Shown one piece after another: positions 59,540-64,000 of a stretch of 64,000 nucleotides of DNA (its first letter is position 1; each line of letters starts with the position of its first letter). This DNA is from Lachnospiraceae bacterium. Lineage in GTDB: Bacteria; Bacillota; Clostridia; Lachnospirales; Lachnospiraceae. Where the stretch lies: NCBI GenBank assembly GCA_021771755.1, contig JAETOL010000008.1:1-64000 (forward strand). The letters run 5' to 3'. Under the pieces are notes generated by a model. It was not told the DNA's origin, ran no database searches, and saw only the letters and a program-made list of their open reading frames with translations. The position numbers and the translations under genes were made by a program.

Positions 59540-60652
59540 ATGCAAAAGGAAATCCAGGAAAGAACAGGCAAGATGGATGTACTCCTTTTGGTGCTGGTGC
59601 TGTTTCTGACAGTTTTTGGACTGGTGATCCTGTACAGCGCCAGTTCGTATAATGGAAGAGTCCGCTTTCACGATCCTGCCTATTATTTTAAAAAACAGCT
59701 TTTTGCCACTGCGCTGGGGCTTGGCGTTATGTATGCAGCTTCCAGGATAGACTATCATGTTCTGGTATCATGGGCGCCGGCGGTTTATCTTCTTTCTATT
59801 TTGATGAGTGTGGCAGTCCTTCTGGTCGGAAAAGAAATCAACGGTTCCAAAAGATGGCTGGCTCTGGGGCCTTTTTCTTTTCAGCCATCAGAGTTTTCCA
59901 AGCTGGCGGTTATTCTTTTTCTTGCATGGCAGATTGACAGAAGCAGGAAAAAGACTTCGGGTTTCTGGTTTATGTGCAGAACGATGGCTACGCTTCTTCC
60001 TATCGTAGGACTTGTTGGTTCCAATAATTTAAGTACCGCTATCATTATTTTGGGGATCGGCGTGATATTGATTTTTGTTTCCAGTCCGGGATATGTGCAG
60101 TTTATTGGAATGGGAGCTGCCGGAATCGGTTTTGTGGCTGTGTTTCTGGCGGCAGAAAGCTACCGGCTGGAGCGGCTTGCCATATGGAGAAACCCGGAAA
60201 AATATGAAAAGGGATTTCAGACGATTCAGGGCCTTTATGCCATTGGAAGCGGCGGGCTGTTTGGGAGAGGGTTGGGAAGCAGCCTTCAAAAACTGGGATT
60301 TGTACCTGAAGCACAAAATGATATGATTTATTCAATTATCTGTGAAGAACTGGGGCTTGCAGGAGCGACAGTCCTTATCTTTGTGTTTGCGCTGCTTTTG
60401 TGGAGGCTTTCTGTGATTTCCATGCACAGCAGAGATCTGCAGGGGACCCTGATCTGTGCCGGTATTATGGGACATATGGCAATTCAGGTGATTTTGAATA
60501 TTTCAGTTGTGACAAATACGATTCCGAATACAGGGATCACGCTTCCTTTTGTCAGTTATGGAGGAACTTCAGTTATGTTTCTTCTGGCTGAAATGGGGCT
60601 GGCGCTCAGCGTCAGCTGTCACAGAAAAATAAAACCGGCATATGATAAATAA
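59540..60652 (+). CDS. ftsW: SEDS family glycosyltransferase (FtsW/SpoVE)
   Basis: KEINGSKRWLALGPFSFQPSEFSKLAVI; FVPEAQNDMIYSIICEELG; PFVSYGGTSVMF. Confidence 0.94.
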   Translation: MQKEIQERTGKMDVLLLVLVLFLTVFGLVILYSASSYNGRVRFHDPAYYFKKQLFATALGLGVMYAASRIDYHVLVSWAPAVYLLSILMSVAVLLVGKEINGSKRWLALGPFSFQPSEFSKLAVILFLAWQIDRSRKKTSGFWFMCRTMATLLPIVGLVGSNNLSTAIIILGIGVILIFVSSPGYVQFIGMGAAGIGFVAVFLAAESYRLERLAIWRNPEKYEKGFQTIQGLYAIGSGGLFGRGLGSSLQKLGFVPEAQNDMIYSIICEELGLAGATVLIFVFALLLWRLSVISMHSRDLQGTLICAGIMGHMAIQVILNISVVTNTIPNTGITLPFVSYGGTSVMFLLAEMGLALSVSCHRKIKPAYDK

Positions 60653-60667
60653 AGAGGCTTTTGGGGA

Positions 60668-61990
60668 GTGAAGGGATTGGGGGAAATTCGCATTACAGGA
60701 GGAAGACCTCTTAGAGGTACCATATCCATACAGGGCTCCAAAAATGCTGCGCTTCCTATGATGGCTGCTGCGCTTCTTTATAGAGGTGTCAGCGTACTCA
60801 GAGGCTGTCCGGCAATTACAGATGTTTTCTGTATGGAGGAGATCCTGAGATCTTTGGGCGCAGTCACCTGGTGGGAGGGAAAGGATCTGTATCTGGACTG
60901 CAGCTATGCAGACGGAACAGAGATTTCCGGGGAAAATACAGGAAAAATGCGCTCTTCCCTGATCCTTTTGGGAGTCCTTCTTGCAAGAAACGGGAAGGGA
61001 ACCGTAGGATATCCGGGAGGCTGTGTCATTGGTAAGCGTCCTGTGGATCAACATCTTCATGTGCTGAAGGAGCTTGGAGTCTGTATTGTGGAGGAAGCAC
61101 ATCTTCTGGAAGCTTCCTGTGAACGGATGAAGGGGAACCGGGTATCCTTTGCAAAAAGAAGTGTAGGTGCAACAGAGCAGGGGATTCTTGCAGCTGTGAC
61201 AGCAGAAGGAAAAACCAGGCTGCTGAATTGTGCCAGAGAGCCGGAGATCATCTGGCTGTGCCGGTATCTCAGGAAGATGGGCGCAGAGATAAGAGGAGAA
61301 GGAAAAAGCTGTATTGAGATTACCGGCGTAAAGGAAATGAAGGCCGGTGATATGGAAGTACCGCCGGATCGGATCGTCGCAGGAACCTATATTTGTGCGG
61401 CTGCTGCAACCAGGGGAAGGATCGTTATAGAAAATCCTCCGGAAGGGGAACTGGATGCATTTCTGAAAGTGTACAGGAAAATGGGTGGACAATATATCCG
61501 AAAGAGTGGTAAACTAATAGCTGACGGAAGGGGAACGGCTTATCCGGTTCCTTATCTGGAAACGGAAGTTTATCCTGGTTTTCCAACAGATCTTCAGTCT
61601 CCGCTGATGGCAGTCCTTGCTACAGTTTCCGGTGAAAGCTGTATACGGGAGAATATCTTCGAAGACCGGTTCAGGGCAGCAGAGGAGTTAAATAAAATGG
61701 GCGCCCGGATCACTGTTTTCGAAAGAGAAGCGAAGATCCAGGGAGGTTTTCCTCTTCGAGGCTGCAAAGTAACTGCCAGAGAATTGCGGGGAGGAGCGGC
61801 TCTGCTCATAGCGGCTTTGGCTGCACAAGGAGAAACCATTGTGGAAGGATGTTCCTTTATCTGTCGGGGATACCAGCATATTTGTAAGGATCTGACAGCC
61901 CTGGGCGGTCAGATAACAGAGGATACAGGAACTGCATTTTATGAGAACATCGAAATACCGAAAAAAATTAAACATTACACACAAACATAA
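60668..61990 (+). CDS. murA: UDP-N-acetylglucosamine 1-carboxyvinyltransferase
   Basis: GSKNAALPMMAAALL; catalytic-Cys loop GYPGGCVIGKRPVDQHL; GTG start. Confidence 0.9.
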   Translation: MKGLGEIRITGGRPLRGTISIQGSKNAALPMMAAALLYRGVSVLRGCPAITDVFCMEEILRSLGAVTWWEGKDLYLDCSYADGTEISGENTGKMRSSLILLGVLLARNGKGTVGYPGGCVIGKRPVDQHLHVLKELGVCIVEEAHLLEASCERMKGNRVSFAKRSVGATEQGILAAVTAEGKTRLLNCAREPEIIWLCRYLRKMGAEIRGEGKSCIEITGVKEMKAGDMEVPPDRIVAGTYICAAAATRGRIVIENPPEGELDAFLKVYRKMGGQYIRKSGKLIADGRGTAYPVPYLETEVYPGFPTDLQSPLMAVLATVSGESCIRENIFEDRFRAAEELNKMGARITVFEREAKIQGGFPLRGCKVTARELRGGAALLIAALAAQGETIVEGCSFICRGYQHICKDLTALGGQITEDTGTAFYENIEIPKKIKHYTQT

Positions 61991-63137
61991 AAAAATGATA
62001 CTGGGAGGATTGGGCGCAGTCCTTCTTGCCGGGATCATCTTTTTCTTTTCTTACTATCAGGTAAAGAATGTGGAAGTTATGGCAAGTGATCATTACACAG
62101 AAAAAGAGATCAGGACCATGATTCTCAGAGGGCCGATGTCTGGAAACTCGATTCTGGCGCCGCTCCTCTATTCCACAGAAGATACAGGAGATATCCCTTT
62201 TGTAGATGCTTTTACAGTTTCCAGATCAAACCGGAATACAATTGTGATCGGTCTGAAAGAAAAGAAGGCTGTGGGTTGTATTCCGTATCTGGACAGTTAT
62301 ATTTATTTTGACAGAAACGGGATTTTTATTGAGGGAGAGAAGACCAGAGATGAGAAGGTTCCGTTTTTTGACGGGATTGCAGTAAATCGTGTGGTCAAAA
62401 ATGAAAAGCTTCCCATTAAAGATACGGTTCTGAATACAGCGGTAGCGCTTTCCACTATTTTTTCTAAAAATGACAGTGTTCCGGATCATATTGAATTTGA
62501 TGAGAATTACGAGATCAGCCTTCTGTATGGAGATGTTACAGTAAATCTCGGAAAAGATGTAAATCTGGAGGATAAAATGACCCGTGTGATCGCCATTCTG
62601 CCTCAGCTTTCCGGACAAAAAGGAGTGCTTCATGCCGAAAATATCAGCAGCACAGTAAAGACGATCACTTTTGAGGCGGAAATCGAGGAGGTAACTGCAG
62701 AAAACTGGACAGGCGGTTATGACGAAAATGGAGATTATACCGGTGACGGTGAATACGATGAAAATGGACGTTATGTAGGACCGAAGCCAATGACGGCTCT
62801 TGATTATGCTCTGGAGAACTGGGTGGGCGGATATGATGAAGAAGGCGACTACACAGGAGCTGGAGAGTACGATGCAAACTGGAATTATGTGGGGCCTGCT
62901 CCGACACAGGAAAGCATAGATGCCATGGGTGACTGGACAGGCGGTTATAATGAAGAAGGCGGATTTAATGGAACAGGAGAATATGACAGAGAAGGCAATT
63001 ATGTAGGCCCTGCTCCTGCTGCGGCAGATGATATCTCCGGAGAAGAAGACGGAGGGACGGAAGAGGATTATTCAGAGGATGGATATGAAGAAGAATCTTA
63101 TGAGCAGTGGGAAGAATATTCCGAAGAGAGTTATTAA
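61941..63137 (+). CDS. ftsQ: FtsQ/DivIB family cell division protein with C-terminal repeats
   Basis: Basic N-terminus, one TM, POTRA-like VKNVEVMASDHYTEKEIRTMI; located directly before ftsZ. Confidence 0.88.
   Translation: MRTSKYRKKLNITHKHKKMILGGLGAVLLAGIIFFFSYYQVKNVEVMASDHYTEKEIRTMILRGPMSGNSILAPLLYSTEDTGDIPFVDAFTVSRSNRNTIVIGLKEKKAVGCIPYLDSYIYFDRNGIFIEGEKTRDEKVPFFDGIAVNRVVKNEKLPIKDTVLNTAVALSTIFSKNDSVPDHIEFDENYEISLLYGDVTVNLGKDVNLEDKMTRVIAILPQLSGQKGVLHAENISSTVKTITFEAEIEEVTAENWTGGYDENGDYTGDGEYDENGRYVGPKPMTALDYALENWVGGYDEEGDYTGAGEYDANWNYVGPAPTQESIDAMGDWTGGYNEEGGFNGTGEYDREGNYVGPAPAAADDISGEEDGGTEEDYSEDGYEEESYEQWEEYSEESY
62703..63017 (+). repeat. 2.8 copies of a 114-nt/38-aa tandem repeat in FtsQ tail
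   Basis: NWTGGYDENGDYTGDGEYDENGRYVGPKP... (62703), NWVGGYDEEGDYTGAGEYDANWNYVGPAP... (62817), DWTGGYNEEGGFNGTGEYDREGNYVGPAP (62931). Confidence 0.9.
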
Positions 63138-63313
63138 ACTGCCGGTTCCGACGGCTCTTGTCAGTGGGAATGAGATGCTTTCAGTGACGAAAATCCATGA
63201 AAAAAGTATAAAAAAACAAAAATAGTAGTTGATTAATTTTATAAAAAACTATATGATATACTATATGCAGGTAGATTACGATAAATATCGGTGAAATAAA
63301 AGGAGGAAGTACA

Positions 63314-64000
63314 TTGTTAGAGATCATGTCAAATGAAGCTGAGTCCTCTGCCAAGATTATTGTTATTGGTGTGGGCGGAGCTGGAAATAATGCAGTAAAC
63401 AGAATGGTGGAAGAGACCATCGGAGGGGTAGAGTTTGTAGGTGTAAATACTGACAAGCAGGCCTTAACTCTCTGTAAAGCTCCAACAGTACTTCAGATTG
63501 GTGAAAAGATAACGAAAGGCCTTGGTGCAGGTGCACAGCCGGAAGTTGGTCAGAAGGCCGCTGAGGAAAGTATAGAAGAAGTAAAACAGTTAATGGAAGG
63601 CGCAGACATGGTATTCGTTACCTGCGGAATGGGCGGCGGTACCGGAACAGGTGCAGCACCTGTGATCGCAGCAGCAGCCAAGGAAATGGGAATCCTGACA
63701 GTTGGCGTTGTGACCAAGCCTTTCCGTTTTGAGGCAAAGACACGTATGAACAATGCTCTTGCAGGAATCGAGAACCTGAAGAAGTCTGTGGATACTCTGA
63801 TCGTTATCCCTAATGATAAACTTCTCGAGATCGTTGACCGCCGTACAACTATGCCAGAGGCGCTTCGTAAGGCTGACGAAGTTCTTCAGCAGGCTGTTCA
63901 GGGCATCACTGATCTGATCAATCTGCCGGCACTGATCAACCTTGACTTTGCAGACGTTCAGACAGTTATGACAGATAAGGGTATTGCCCATATCGGTATC
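63314..64000 (+). CDS. ftsZ: Cell division protein FtsZ (3' truncated by window)
   Basis: TTG start with SD aggagg; [46 protein letters not shown]; absent from supplied ORF track because it has no stop in the window. Confidence 0.95.
   Translation, partial: MLEIMSNEAESSAKIIVIGVGGAGNNAVNRMVEETIGGVEFVGVNTDKQALTLCKAPTVLQIGEKITKGLGAGAQPEVGQKAAEESIEEVKQLMEGADMVFVTCGMGGGTGTGAAPVIAAAAKEMGILTVGVVTKPFRFEAKTRMNNALAGIENLKKSVDTLIVIPNDKLLEIVDRRTTMPEALRKADEVLQQAVQGITDLINLPALINLDFADVQTVMTDKGIAHIGI

Noticed and set aside
1-64000. CRISPR arrays, IS elements, prophage, tRNA or rRNA genes
   Set aside because: None recognised by reading: no regularly spaced direct repeats with unique spacers, no transposase or integrase ORFs, no tRNA-like cloverleaf or rRNA sequence noticed; a tRNAscan/Rfam run would be needed to exclude small RNAs

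Overview
Low-GC Firmicutes chromosome segment. Gene content and protein style suggest a Lachnospiraceae-like anaerobe; this is inference, as no rRNA is present. Most of the window is core genome: rho(3' end)-rpmE-yqhQ-prmC-prfA; glmM; hflX; an Opp/Dpp-type ABC importer plus LysR regulator; azlCD; aro genes; dapF; hydF; an amino-acid ABC importer; asnA; two different nrdD genes; arcC-eutJ; murE-priA-def-fmt-rsmB-rlmN-stp-prkC-rsgA-rpe-thiN; ychF-lgt; and a dcw cluster (mraZ-rsmH-ftsL-pbp-pbp-mraY-murD-ftsW-murA-ftsQ-ftsZ, with ftsZ truncated by the window end). The strongest unusual signal is the amino-acid ABC substrate-binding protein at 23033-23842. Its two SBP_bac_3 halves are in reversed order (signal peptide, then the normally C-terminal half, linker, then the normally N-terminal half), which looks like a natural circular permutation. 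Other notable items: 38-aa tandem repeats on the C-terminus of FtsQ/DivIB and a heptad-like tail on the neighbouring division PBP; a terminator hairpin that includes the SD of the second PBP; a KTG->KTA change in that PBP; paired NrdR-box-like sites before both nrdD genes and a redoxin domain fused to one NrdD; a chorismate mutase-shikimate kinase fusion; an arcC-eutJ pair outside any eut locus; and an unexplained hairpin-rich intergenic region before a sortase-anchored surface protein. All calls were made by reading the sequence; no database search was run.
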